Assembly (NCBI RefSeq): GCF_947507565.1
Contig: NC_089180.1
Span: forward strand, 2,790,001 to 2,854,000
Reading direction: 5' to 3'
Source of the DNA: Oscarella lobularis
Lineage: Eukaryota; Porifera; Homoscleromorpha; Homosclerophorida; Oscarellidae
DNA length: 64,000 nt
The translations under genes were made by a program, and so were the position numbers. Position 1 is the first letter of the stretch. Each line of letters starts with the position of its first letter. A model generated the notes under the pieces. That model saw only the letters and a list, made by a program, of their open reading frames with translations. It was not told the origin of the DNA and ran no database searches. Of this stretch, positions 43,008-53,545 are shown one piece after another.

Positions 43008-43460
43008 GACGACGGCAACAACGATGGCGGCGATGACAACGGCGACGACAACGGCGACGACGGCGACGGCGGCGACGACGATGGCGGCGACGACGGCGAC
43101 GACGACGACGTCAGTGCGCGCAATCAGCCAAGGCGCAATGCCAGGATTACAAACAACGACCGCGGCAAGAACGAAAGACGAGATAGGCCTAATGCTCCTC
43201 TTCCATACAGGTAGATCGACATATTCTGTTTGGCCGTAATCATTATCTTATTTTAGATACCACATAGTCGGTCCTACTCCGAACGACGTAGGCGCAATGC
43301 ATATTCAGTGCCCGCATTGCAAAGCTCTTATGTGGAGACGAGAGGCAAAGGGCATGTACTGTAGCGGAGGAAAAGTCAAAATGTCTAGGCCTTTTGACTC
43401 GGCGAATAACCCTCTTGTGAAATTGGACCACGTCTTCCTCTAGAGCGGTTTTAACTTGAT
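42477..43460 (+). CDS. Helitron-like Rep N-terminal exons with Asp/Gly low-complexity region
   Basis: Exon 1 encodes STRFMQAFLQAQANETVIEQ, two imperfect copies of RRSSSTTPSISFTHRS, then a long Asp/Gly tract and DRPNAPLPYR before GTAGATC (43,211). Exon 2 starts after TATTTTAG (43,256): YHIVGPTPNDVGAMHIQCPH, CKALMWRREAKG, then MYCSGGKVKM. The h.lG.m...C..C.A..w..E.....CC..G+V pattern is the N-terminal zinc motif of Helitron Rep-helicases. Exon 2 ends with a stop at about 43,441. HUH nuclease and helicase domains are absent, so the copy is truncated. Its 5' end overlaps HECT exons on the other strand. Confidence 0.5.
42869..43113. repeat. GAC/GGC trinucleotide-rich tract (Asp/Gly coding)
   Basis: Interspersed GAC, GAT, GGC and AAC triplets for about 245 bp. 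In frame on plus it gives poly-Asp/Gly; a long Ser/Pro-rich antisense ORF is its by-product. Confidence 0.9.
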
Positions 43461-44690
43461 CTTCCACTTAATTTTGAAGATACGAAATGTCTGTGCTGGC
43501 TTGCCGGGCTAAAAAACTGTAACAAACCGGGTGAACAAGTGTCTGACCAGACTGTTGTTTTGGGAAAAGGGTTAGTGGGAACTGGGAAGGGTTAGCGTGT
43601 AGGGTTAGGGTTAGCATATAAACCTCATTACTTTCTTATGTTCCTCAATTGACAAATATAATCTCAGTCATCCGCTCAGTGCTTGCATTAATCATTTTTG
43701 GATCCATCGCAAACGATATCTCGTCGACGTCCGCGTCTGATTTTCTTGAGCGGCGCGACGATTGAGAAATCCGTCGTGGCCACCTATTATGCTCGATATA
43801 ATTGGTCAAGGCCCTTTTGTGCTCAAAGCTCGACTTTACTGCTCGTCTGCAGTTTGCGTTTTTTTTCTCCCCGTCGTCAACTTCTCCACGTCTTTTCAAC
43901 TTTTGTCAGGCAGTTTTAATGTTGTAAACCGATCATCAAAAATCCGGTTGTTCTCGTCACATACAGAACGAGTACCTTTCATTTCCAGCAGAAGTTTTCG
44001 TGCTGGTCACCGTCTTTCTTAGGACTCATATTTTATTTATGTTGTTGCAAAGGTTATTTTGTAAGCTGCCAATTTCTACATTATGTCTTCTGTTGATGTA
44101 ATGACAGTTCTACTTTAACATTCTCCGCCTACTAGTGCACATACGAATACATAATACGAGCAGGTCAGAAAGTATGGCTCTGTTGTAACTATTACGGTAT
44201 CTGTACTTAGCAGAGAAGTCCTAAGTGTAGTAATAGCTGCGCCCTTCAACTGTATCTTACAAAGTATCCTCGATACAAATGAGGAAAGCAGGCTGATCTT
44301 TCCGGTAAAAAAGTAGAGACAGTAGTTAGAAAACAATGTCTAAAACATTCTTGACCATCTTTTTCTACGTAGGTTGTGGAAATGTCTGCGTGACCAAATG
44401 CCTTCACTAGTTTACAAATTGTTGCCATCAGGCGCTGATTTACAATTATATCTGTTATCGCATCTTGAGAGGAGTTCATATCCGATCTCTTCCCACTTTG
44501 ACGCTCTAGCATAAGCAAAGTACTTGAGGTCGTCCTATGTAACTTTGTCACTATCGCTCGGAAATTTATCTAAGAGAACAGTGCAGATTGTCAGACAGAA
44601 AAACACAAGTTACATTTTTACGATGTCTTGCGCCTACTTCGGAGCTTGCTTGAACTGAAAAAGCTTTCTAAAATAAACAATGCACTAGCC
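43461..44690. other. No supported gene; short telomere-like tract
   Basis: GGGTTAGGGTTAG with degenerate neighbours (GGGTTAGTGGG, GGGTTAGCG) lies at about 43,568-43,616. An unrecognised minus ORF at 44,246-44,551 has WEEIGYELL in a second frame, faintly death-domain-like but not supportable. Confidence 0.4.
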
Positions 44691-44819
44691 CATACGAAGG
44701 CCAGTTTATGTATCTCTCGTGAGCCATCATGTGATCCCCGAACATCTCAGCACGCTATAATTATCTTTTTCTCCTTTTTTAGAAAAAGCTTAAGTGCATC
44801 AAACTGCCTAACAACGCTA

Positions 44820-45085
44820 GTGAGCATACCTCATTTTCCGCAAAAACGTCTGCCCCTTCGGTCAAGAGGCTCATTATTAGCTCGCATATAGGTTTGCGTG
44901 CTGCGAGCGAAAAAACCCAACGTGCTCCTTTACTGCATTTCCTTGATAAAGCTATTTGTTACGTGCCCGTTATGTTTATTTATTCCTAGTGGAATCAGAA
45001 GTGAGATGCATCACGATCTGTAGCAATGCATTCATTTAATATCCTCTGAGCTTCTTCAAATCTCTTTTTAGCGACATTACTATCA
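44820..45085 (-). CDS. Possible ankyrin-repeat exon and a terminal helical exon
   Basis: Minus frame: ARWVFSLAARKPICELIMSL then LTEGADVFAENE ending at a GTATGC donor, one plausible ankyrin repeat (..lAa...+.el...Ll..GAdv...n). Just upstream on minus, after an AG near 45,083, NVAKKRFEEAQRILNECIAT then DRDASHF and a stop near 44,997 looks like a final exon of another gene. The two cannot be joined in one transcript as read. Weak evidence. Confidence 0.3.
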
Positions 45086-46018
45086 GGTAAGAAAATCGCT
45101 GTATAGAAGAAAAATGTTTTTTCAAAATTAAACTTGTGAAAAAAACTTCAAACGCTAGTTTTTCTATGCCAAAAACATTGGTTTGTCAAATATTTGCAAT
45201 ATGTTTTACTTTTTTTAAATATTTTTTATTAATTTAAATAACGCTTTACCCGCTCTTTCTTTAAAACAGAGCGCACGACAACGGAAGCTACACGTGCTAG
45301 CCAAACGGATTTGGCAAAAGCAAAACTGCAATCGTTTACGTTGTTAAACAAATTTGTCTATTATTTAAAAATTTATTAAATTTCTTATTACGTTAGACTT
45401 TTTTGGATGATCCGGCTATAGAAAAGAGGGGTCTTGGAAGCAGGTGTTTTACGAAGATTTAGATGTGAATCTGCCTGCACTTGTTCGGAATCGAACCGAT
45501 TCAGTTAATTATTTTACAAGTACCTGTAGCCATGCTTTCAAACTTGCAATAAAAGTTATGAAACCATTGTAAAATGCACAAATTTTTCGTTTCGCTACAG
45601 ACAGCAATATCAGAAGAAAATCAATTATCAGGTCTGCATGGCCAATCAACGTTACTGCGCCGTTGCAATGTATCCTTTAAGCTTTAATTGAGCCTTGGCA
45701 AATTGGGCTTACCTGCACTCTCCAAAACGCCCCGTCACTAAATCAATTACAGTGCTAATCAGCATGAACTTCCAAAATCTAAAGCTCGCTATATCGCTGT
45801 AAACTTTGTGCGTACGAGGCTTATCCGACTGTATTGCCGTCTGCGTCTTAGAAAAAAGATTGATTAATTTTAGTAGTGTCCTAATTTCACGGAAGTGTTT
45901 TTGTGTCATGTCTCTGTCTCTTTGGAGGTGTGCTGGTGACTGTTATCGCTATCGGAATAAGCGCATCGCCAGATTCACGAAAGCTTTAACTATTGTCAGA
46001 TGTCAACCAAGCATTTTT
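45086..46018. other. AT-rich gene-poor interval
   Basis: No repeat or RNA gene seen. A minus ORF at 45,709-45,909 (SFRFWKFMLISTVIDLVTGR) is unrecognised. Confidence 0.45.
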
Positions 46019-46690
46019 TCAGTTTTTGTAAAGTAAGTGCAGCTTCGAAAGATTTTTCGAAAAGCAGCGTGGGTGGTTTACATTCCCAATCATCATCAAG
46101 GGAAGCTTGTGCGAGCCATCCATGTTACAGCAGGCAAGGACCGTGAATCTTTTCTTGGGAACTTTGCAGCCAGACAACTTATATTTCGCCGATGTGTGAC
46201 TTCTGTCGGGCAAACCACGAAAGTACAGACCCGTCTCGTCTGTGTTGTAGATGTCTGCGGGAGAGAAGGGAAAACTGAATTTCAGGCAATCGTTCTTTGA
46301 ACCAGAATTCAGCGGCTCTATGATCAGCTGAACTCTTCGCTGTTTTCGGCAGACAATGTTGTAACGTTTTTTGACGAAGACAGCCACTCACTCGTCTGAA
46401 GGAACGAAAACCTTCCCCTTTTTTTGCAAAATCTTCGCATTCTCTTTCAGAATGGAACCTGTTTCTTATGCCCCTTGATGAATTTTCTGGTCAAGCCACA
46501 TCGCTAGTGCCTCCTGAACTTCTCTTCTTTTCCCGTCTCTGCCTTTTTTCTTCTGCGCTTCCGCAGCGATCTCTATTGTAGCGTTCGAGATATTCGACTT
46601 TTCCACTAATCGGGTTTCTATTCAATTCATTAAACCGGCTTCGACTGCAGTAGCAGGCACTAATTTGGTGTTCAGGCGTCACATCGCTTT
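46019..46690 (-). pseudogene. Tigger/jerky DDE_1 transposase, N-terminal half
   Basis: Minus: VEYLERYNRDRCGSAEEKRQ (leading basic region), then ALAMWLDQKIHQG and SILKENAKILQKKGK (CENP-B-type HTH). DIYNTDETGLYFRGLPDRSH (first catalytic Asp), then KKRFTVLACCNMDGSHKLPL and MMIG follow. DDE_1 transposases cut and paste elements with TA duplications. Stops and shifts occur between the HTH and the core. The C-terminal catalytic Asp region is missing here but present, from another copy, at 28,716. Confidence 0.75.
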
Positions 46691-46699
46691 CAACAGTGT

Positions 46700-48090
46700 G
46701 GGGGTGTTGTAGCGGTTTTCGACGATAAACTAAAAATTCTTAAATACGGTAAGAAAGGAGAATGACAGAAGCGTTGTTTTTTTTGCCAAATTCGCGACAC
46801 GAATTCTGCATAAGCTTTGTCGAAAGAACAGCTATAACATACTTTCTGAAGACTTTGACTTTCTCTGATAAAGAAGAAGGTAAAAAGACAAACGAGCAAC
46901 TAAAAACTGCATCCGGACAACACGTGCTTTTAGTGACGTAAATTCTGCGCGCTAGTTAACAAAAATTGCTATGTTTGAGCTTACACTTGCTTCAGGCCAG
47001 GAAATCTGAAGTCTTTAATTACTAAAGGTATACGCTTGCAATACAATATTACTTGCAAACGCGCTGGAGAGCCATTAAAGTGGTGGAAGGAACGGTTATC
47101 ACTCCAACGCTAATGTTACTTTTATCACAAGATGTTTCCAATCTTCTAAGCTGATTATGAACGCGAATGACCCGCCCGTTGCGTCTGAGTGGGTACAGTC
47201 ATTGTAGAACTGTCGTCGCTTCAGGCCAACGTATATTGCAGGCTTTTTGAAAACGACTCTCCGTAAGTTTCTTGCACTCTTTTTGGCGCGACAGTAAAAA
47301 TAAGAGCATTGACTATCGATAAATGGATTCATCGATTGATTGACTGATCGAGCAACCATTTCGGTCCTCAACTCACCCACAGAGATTTCTTCAAAGCGAA
47401 ATAGGTGCGCTCGCGTTGCTCGTGAATAGTTTCTGGTTTGTTGTTCCATTTCTTCATAAACGCTGCTAACAGCAGCGTCTTGAGCGTTTTGGAAGGGTGG
47501 ATAACGAGACGGCGTGGTCTTAGTCACCGGGACTGTCCTTACAGTGCTCAAGCACCAAAAAGTGTACGTAAACGTATTACGAAAATTGAACACCTAGTAA
47601 AATTAATAAAATAAATTCAAACAATTCCTACACTTTAAAAAATGCTTAGATAACATCTGCCACGAAGATTTGGTTGTGCTGCAAAGAAAACAAACCTGAC
47701 AGTTGTCAAGACAGCTAAGTTCTTTTATCTTTACAACAAATGCTCTGAAAGCCTTTAAAATTGTTTGATCGCTTATTTAGCACGCGCAAGCAATCTAGCA
47801 TGAGTAAGTATTGTCTCAAGGATCCAGACTGTGGGTCGGTCTAACGCGCGCTCCGCATACGGGCGCTCGCATCTCGACCCACAGTCTGGACCCAACTGCT
47901 TCACATGACCAAGCCGCACCAATCACGCTTCAGTATTAGACATTCCTCCTGCACGCTACTGATTGGTCGAAGCCCGTCACGTGATAAAACACGTGCTTTT
48001 CCACGAGGCGATCCGATGACGCGACTTTGATGACGCACCCAGGGGTCCCGATCCATGGAGGCCGCAGATACCTGCTCGAATGGGCCTGAC
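46700..48090. other. Mostly non-coding; one unassigned ORF and a hairpin
   Basis: A minus ORF of 164 residues at 47,099-47,593 (VYEEMEQQTRNYSRATRAHL..VGLKRRQFYNDCTHSDATGG) is unrecognised. At 47,821-47,892, TCCAGACTGTGGGTCG is repeated in inverse, making 16-bp perfect arms around a GC-rich 40-bp loop. CCAAT and two CACGTG sites lie at about 47,915-47,995. A short plus ORF starts at 48,056 (MEAADTCSNGPDTDSSSSVD). Confidence 0.4.
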
Positions 48091-48099
48091 ACTGATAGT

Positions 48100-48670
48100 T
48101 CTTCATCAGTTGACGAAATTTTGAAGTAAGACATAACTGCGGCTAAGGTGGGCCTGGAAAACGTGAGACAGAAATTCGTCTCTGTTGTTGAAAACTTTGA
48201 CCCCTTTATCTGCATGCTTCCGATTGACAACGTTTTTGAGATGGCAGAGCGATCCCTTGTCGCGTTCAGATCCCCAAACTGAATTAAAAATGACGCGCAA
48301 GCACTACCATGCAAAATGGAAATCACCTGAGAGACAGGAAAGGTAAGGAAAGTGTACGCGGAATTTCAAAAGAAAATTTTCTTACCAGGACATTCGCATG
48401 CCCAACTGAGTTGATGAAAGGGGTTGTCTTCACATATCTTCACCCTCTTCGCACTTCGAATGTTACTGCAGGTTTTTTGATCACCAACGACAAGCTGTTA
48501 TGTTTAGATTAAAAATCTAAAACAGAACTGTTATATTTCACCTGTGGAGACATGTCCGACTTCTGCATGTCACAACAAAATCTTTCAAGAATGGCAATAT
48601 TATTGTCGGTTGAGGCTTCGTCGATGACAAGAATTTCCAAAGCTGCAACCTCTGATTTCATTCATGACCC
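48100..48670 (-). pseudogene. DUF6589-type protein fragments (distinct from the three-copy family)
   Basis: Three minus blocks: LEILVIDEASTDNNIAILER then FCCDMQKSD; VVGDQKTCSNIRSAKRVKIC; and KGSLCHLKNVVNRKHADKGV then KVFNNRDEFLSHVFQAHL. They follow the DUF6589 order (D-nT-dn, then GD+lT.......R, then lkNV..R..v...y....eF....+.aHi). Intron-like GT..AG gaps separate them. Flanks are lost, and the GC-rich palindromic repeat starts next to the first block. Truncated relic. Confidence 0.5.
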
Positions 48671-48800
48671 GGGTGGGGGAACCCTTTTTTTAACAGGGGG
48701 TCATTTTTCCATGGAAAATGACCCGGGGGGTGAGTTTTCCATGGAAAAATGACCCGGGGGGTGAGTTTTCCATGGAAAACCCACCCGGGGGTCACTCGTT
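48668..48800. repeat. Palindromic tandem repeat with TTTTCCATGGAAAA cores
   Basis: Three-plus units of about 33 bp: GACCCGGGGGGTGAGTTTTC followed by CATGGAAAAAT. Each holds the perfect palindrome TTTTCCATGGAAAA, and the outer units carry the G-run in inverted sense (ACCCACCCGGGGGTCACTC). The whole block can fold on itself. Confidence 0.85.
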
Positions 48801-48849
48801 TAGGGGGGTCAAAATTTTCATGACAGATCAAACAAAGTCTGTTTTAACA

Positions 48850-49020
48850 ATACTAATAAAAATTCAGCTATTGAAAAATTTATAAAATTTGGAGCAGCTA
48901 ACAATTATATAACCTCCATTTTTTTCTTAGGCTTTGACAAGATGTTTAATTAAAAACTTTACAGATAAAAATAGTCTGTCTTTTGTTTAACCTAACGCGC
49001 TCACTTACTAGTAGTACTGC
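48850..49020. repeat. Dispersed AT-rich repeat A, copy 2
   Basis: Matches 5,041-5,219 in the same orientation (AAAAATTCAGCTATTGAAAA, GCAGCTAACAATTATATAA, TTTAACCTAACGCGCTCAC). A shorter right end reaches CACGCCTACC. TTAATTAA at 48,946. Confidence 0.7.
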
Positions 49021-49359
49021 CAAGCGAATCTACGAATCGATAGGAAGGACCACGCCTACCTAACGACATTTCTCGTCGTAAACAAAGAGGTGACGCCCCT
49101 TCTCAGCTGTGACACATTTCAAGCTCTAGGGCATGTGAAGATCAATTTCAGAAGAGATTGGCCTTTTCGTTAGGCTCTTTCGCTGCGTTAGTGCTTCATT
49201 TCATAGTCAAATTAACATTGCGATAGTCAGTTTTTCATCGCCAATCCAGGTATTTAATAGGATCTCACACGCCGACGCAGCATGTGCCTTGCATAAACGA
49301 ATCACTATGCTTATTGAAGTGTACCGGACTTCTGTGTGTTGTCGATTGATCGTCCATGT

Positions 49360-51223
49360 GTAATTCCCCGCAAAAGGACAGCGCGCTATGGCAACATTCT
49401 CAACGTTGGAGACGGGACATTCGATTACGTTCTAACTCGATACGAGATCTACGCGCAACATACTTCCGTTCAAATACTACGTTGCCGCGACGAATGATCC
49501 AACAGGCAAAAAGCTTTCATCGAAAAAAGTACTGCTTGTAATGCATAACAAAGCCAAGGAGATTCCACGAGGAGCAGCATCGCTAATCATCACGAGAAAA
49601 AACGAAGCCTATCGACTTTGGTTTATAGTCGTTCCGGACGTCGTGACATCACTGCTCAGAAAGTCGACTTGCGTGCCATGACATGAACTTGATCAAAATT
49701 AAGAATAGCAACAATAATCTAGCAGTTGGCGATTTTTAAGAAATGGATAAGTCGACATCGAAATTGAAAAATTCAGCCGCACAAGAAAATATAGCACGAG
49801 ACCCAGTCTTTAAAGCCCTTCTTGGATGTTTTTGGAGGACTAAGAGCTATTCCAGGCGAATATAAAATCAGCATCAGCGAAGATGCAGTCCCGCAAATGA
49901 TACCACCGCGAAAAATCCTTACGCCAAGCAAGAAGCCGTGAAACAAGAGCTTGACCGAATGCAAGCACTGAACGTCGTCACACCAGTGACCGAACCTACC
50001 GATTAGGTGAACTCAATGGTAGTGTTTGATAAACCGTCCCGAAAAGTGCGAATTTTTGTGGACCCGCCACACTTGAATTAAGTTATAAAGAGGTCGCACT
50101 ATTCCTTGCCAACATTCGACGATACCTCGTCTCTATTGCACCGCGCAAAAGTTTTTTCAATTTAATTAAGACGCAAAAACTGGATTCTGGCATGTTCTTC
50201 CGGCTGAGGAATTGAGTTTATTGACGACGTTTAACACGCCATAAGAAAGATATTTAATTAAGACGCAAAAACTGGATTCTGGCATGTTCTTCCGGCTGAG
50301 GACTTGAGTTTATTGACGACGTTTAACACGCCATAAGAAAGATATCAATGGTTGCGTATGCCATTCGGTATTGCCTCTGCATGCACCAGAGGAATGGCAA
50401 CGTCGAATGCACGAAATTATTGAAGGATTACGTGGAGTAGAAGTTATTGCAGATGACTTTCTTATCATCCAATATGGGGACACCCAGGAGGACGCGATAA
50501 GGGACCATGACGCAAACCTCACGAAATTCTTACAACGAACTCGGGAGAAGGGACAAAAACTCAACCCGGAGAAGACCAAACTTCGACGTACTGAGGCCAT
50601 TTTTGTTGGCCACGAGTGGGCAAACAGAGGAGTCGCACCAGATCCAAGGAAGATCGAAGCGATCATAAAAATGCCGACGCCTGCGTCGAATATTGGGAAT
50701 GGTGAATTATTTGGCAAAGTTCTTGCCTCGACTCTCAGACGTAAGTGCTCCACAACGCCAACTCGAAAAGAAAGGAACCGACTGGAAGTGGACAAGAGAT
50801 CACGGAAAAGCCTGGACAGAGATCCAGACACTAGTCGCAACCGCATAAACTCTAGCGTATTTTGATCCGGCAAACGAAATTACAATCCCGTGCGATGCTT
50901 CACAAAATGGGCTTGGTGTTGCCATGATGCAGGAGGGAAGCCCGGTCCATTACGCTTCGAAAGCACTTACAGCTGCGGAAAGAAACTACGCTCAGATCGA
51001 AAAAGAGCAACTCGCAATAGTCTTTGCGTGCGACCGACTTGACCAAAACCTGTACGGGAGAAGGAGCATCGTTGTAGAATCAGATCACAAGCCGCTTTCA
51101 ACCATTATTCGGAAACCGATTTTCACAGCTCCAACGCGACTTCGCAGAATTATATATCAACTAGCGATTTTTTTCACGATCTGCAAATGTAAACTGAATG
51201 ACACACTCGTAAGAAGGACGTAG
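49360..51223 (+). pseudogene. Ty3/gypsy relic: protease end, RT and RNase H
   Basis: Blocks in order: FIVVPDVVTSLLRKSTC (end of retropepsin); EAVKQELDRMQALNVVTPVT and VVFDKPSRKVRIFVDP (RT fingers); DAKTGFWHVLPAEE and LTTFNTP; RYQWLRMPFGIAS; GVEVIADDFLIIQYGDTQED (active-site ADD in place of the usual DD); PEKTKLRRTEAIFVGHEW; and RNase H CDASQNGLGVAMMQEG, RNYAQIEKEQLAIVFACDRL, SDHKPLST. There are many frameshifts and stops. A 92-bp tandem duplication lies within RT at 50,161-50,344. Neither LTR nor integrase was found; after 51,223 the frame is lost. Confidence 0.85.
50161..50344. repeat. 92-bp tandem duplication, two copies, one mismatch
   Basis: Copies 50,161-50,252 and 50,253-50,344 differ at one base (GAGGAATTG / GAGGACTTG). 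Both begin TTTAATTAAGACGC. It duplicates RT codons in the relic. Confidence 0.95.
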
Positions 51224-51403
51224 GATTTAATGCGCCAGAAATACGGGCATTTCTTTCAGTTTACATTTTCAGAAATAACATATCTGTTGTCGCGACGATC
51301 CTCAGTGTTGCTTGCTATTTTTGTGACATTGTCACGCCATGAGCCTTAATTAATCATCTCGACTGGTGTGTCACACCAGTTTTTCTCAAACGAGCAGATT
51401 ATT

Positions 51404-52017
51404 GTCCCAAACATCAGGCTGAAACCTCGTGACAGAGGGTGGGGTGAGATTATAGCAGCATCAGATCACCGGCGAGTATACAAGAATCCGTAGACTTGCC
51501 GGTGATTGGCTGGAAGGCCGTAATTGCGTTATTGCGTTAGATCGCGAGCGTCACGCCGTAATTGCGTTAAGATCGCGGGCGAGCGTTTCCATCACGACGG
51601 TCAGCCGAAAATCGGTGTCGAACGGCCCGAACAGTCTTTGGCCTTAACAAACGCATCGCGCCGCGATGCGTGTGGACATTTCGGTCGACGAACGGCGGTT
51701 CACCGACTCCCGTCGCCCAGCGGGCGTTCCTCGCTGAGAACGGGACTTGGCGAAGTCCGTTGTCGAGCGTTTGGTAAGGCCAAAGACTGTTCGGGCCGTT
51801 CGACACCGATTTCCGGCTGACCGTCGTGATGGAAACGCTCGACCGCGATCTTACGCAATTACGGCGCGACGCTCGCGATCACAACGCAATAACGCAATTA
51901 CGGCCTTCCAGCCAATCACCGGCGAGTCTACGAATTCTCGTATACTGGCCGGTGATTGGATGCTGCTAAAATCCTACCCCACCCTCTGTCACGACGTTCC
52001 AGCCTGATGTTTGGGAC
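51404..52017. mobile_element. Foldback element: 251-bp inverted arms around a 112-bp loop
   Basis: Arms 51,404-51,654 and 51,767-52,017 are inverted copies with scattered mismatches. They share GTCCCAAACATCAGGCTG, GTGACAGAGGGTGGGGT, TTGGCTGGAAGGCCGTAATT and CAGTCTTTGGCCTTA. Inner direct repeats (CGCCGTAATTGCGTTA) occur. A second hairpin, CCAGCCTGATGTTTGGGACC against its inverse, spans 52,000-52,056. No target duplication was recognised at 51,403/52,018 and no coding sequence inside. Confidence 0.92.
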
Positions 52018-52079
52018 CGTGCGTAGCGCGCGCGGGACCAAACACAGGCTGGACCCTCGAGCCTAATCTTCAGCTGGAG

Positions 52080-52440
52080 TAGGTTCCGGTCTTGTCACTG
52101 CTGGTTTCTCTGAACATTTTCCCTTACAATCAGCACCTTCACTGCCATTGTCACTTGGCCCTGCGCCGCAGCAGCTCAGCATTGTCGAGAAACAGCTCGG
52201 CAAGATAGACGTACTCGCGTGCGGTAATTTTCTCAGCGATGCGCCCTGGGACTACGCCCAGGGAGTATCCCAGCAAAAAAAGGCGGCGTCGTCCGGCGTG
52301 GTTTTTATCAGCGCCTCGAACCACGCCGTATTGTTCGCGAGCGGCTCTAGCTGCCCAACAGGGTCAGCCGGCGGCGCGAAATGATCCACTTGCAGACCCT
52401 TAAGGAGACCCGGCGGCGGTTGGTTACCCAGTTGTGGCTG
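52080..52440 (-). pseudogene. Gln-rich gag-like ORF, downstream part, interrupted by the P-like element
   Basis: Minus frame: PQLGNQPPPGLLKGLQVDHF, NNTAWFEALIKTTPDDAAFF then CWDTPWA. After a frame change comes PGRIAEKITAREYVYLAELF then LDNAELLRRRAK. The latter resembles the (I)P.KL..KI...eYVdm.EL..dn domain found in invertebrate retroelement gag-like ORFs. Its upstream part is at 62,697-62,830. Disregarding 52,441-62,703 restores QQLQ-PQLGNQ in frame. Confidence 0.55.
52434..52440. repeat. Target-site duplication GTGGCTG, left copy
   Basis: GTGGCTG directly abuts the left inverted end (CATAGATAAAGG). An identical copy abuts the right end at 62,697-62,703. Confidence 0.85.
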
Positions 52441-52503
52441 CATAGATAAAGGAGAAGGAGGGATAGGAAACTCCCCTATCACGTGACTGTGTTTCATGTC
52501 TCC

Positions 52504-53527
52504 ATGACTGATGCGCAAGTTATGGATCTCTTTCGGAGCTCTTTGGAGCAGGTTATTTCAGATAAGGTTGTCGATCGGGATGTTCCGCGGCTTGAACTTC
52601 TTCGTGAAGACACGAAGACATTGTTGCAGCGCATTTCGGAGGAATCCGTTGGAAAATCGGTCCAAGAGCTCCAAAGGCTCATCCTCGGATGCTTCAACAG
52701 CACCAAAAAGTTTCGATCAAGCGCAAAAAGGAGAGAAGATGCCATTTAGTCATTCAAAAGTCTCCGAATGACTCGACTTCATTCAATATGGATTGATATT
52801 TATTTAGCAGCCAAATTACCGTTCCGAGACCGACTACTTTCGCCAGCAGTGAATCAAAAGATGTTTGATACCTGTTGCATTAGGCAGTGTGGACAGCCGG
52901 GCAACTACGAGATGTCGATCGAAGAAAGAGTGACGTTGACAGGCAATGAGATGAATGCTCTGCGCTATGCCGCAGGGTTTCTTCCTAGGAAGCTGCTAAA
53001 GAAGTATTCAGGCGTTCAATCGGAAAGAGCTGACTTCATTCTGCTCTTTTTTGATAGGCTTAGTCGTCGACATGGATGATATTGACACCGTACGTCATTG
53101 TCCGTCTATTGAACATGATCATGATTACGCTTTTTCAAGCTTCGACGATTACATCGCAAGATAGCTAGATATCATAACCACAGTCAGACTCTTTTGCGTC
53201 AGCAACGAGTGTTTTGAACTTTTTGTCACCATGGAAAACCTCGTCCGGAGTCTGCTACAAAAACGGATTGAGACTGCATCAGCGGACAGTAACATTGTTC
53301 AAGCCGTCATCTCGAACGAGCTGCTGCTGCAGCAGTGGACCTCGCTCTCGGCCTGCGTGGCCGATGAAGAGAGTGCAATATATCTGCTAAAGGAAATGGT
53401 TCGACTATGGACAGCTATTAGAGGGTTTGCTTTAGCGTCGTCACTGATAGAGAAGTACAAGCGTTCTAGAAACAAGGGCACTAAGACGACAACAATTCTT
53501 CGAAAGTCACTTTGTACTTCTAATTGA
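52504..53527 (+). pseudogene. Conserved protein of unknown function, partner gene of the P-like transposon
   Basis: It starts in frame at MTDAQVMDLFRSSLEQVISD inside the left inverted end. Later blocks are LTGNEMNALRYAAGFLPRKL then LKKYSG; LFCVSNECFELFVTMENLVR; and EESAIYLLKEMVRLWTAIRG then FALASSLIEKYKRS..ILRKSL. I know this pattern (NALRYa.GyvP..LLkky, LFhvsd..f.lF...E..vR, LW.tiRGfs.a...eeYK) from many uncharacterised invertebrate proteins; no function is known to me. TAG at 52,747-52,749 and TAG near 53,161 interrupt it, and the frame changes near 53,090, perhaps at an intron. AATAAA at 53,548 is a likely poly(A) signal, overlapping the stop codon of the opposing transposase. Confidence 0.6.
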
Positions 53528-53545
53528 CTGACATACTTGTATCTC

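Noticed and set aside
42515..43123. 202-residue Ser/Pro-rich minus ORF
   Set aside because: Antisense of the Asp/Gly trinucleotide tract.
44246..44551. Death-domain-like KWEEIGYELL
   Set aside because: The stretch is ten residues in a frame broken by stops, and the adjoining helices are in another frame.
45440..45540. Possible tRNA B-box (GGAATCGAACC region)
   Set aside because: No matching A-box, acceptor stem or cloverleaf could be formed.
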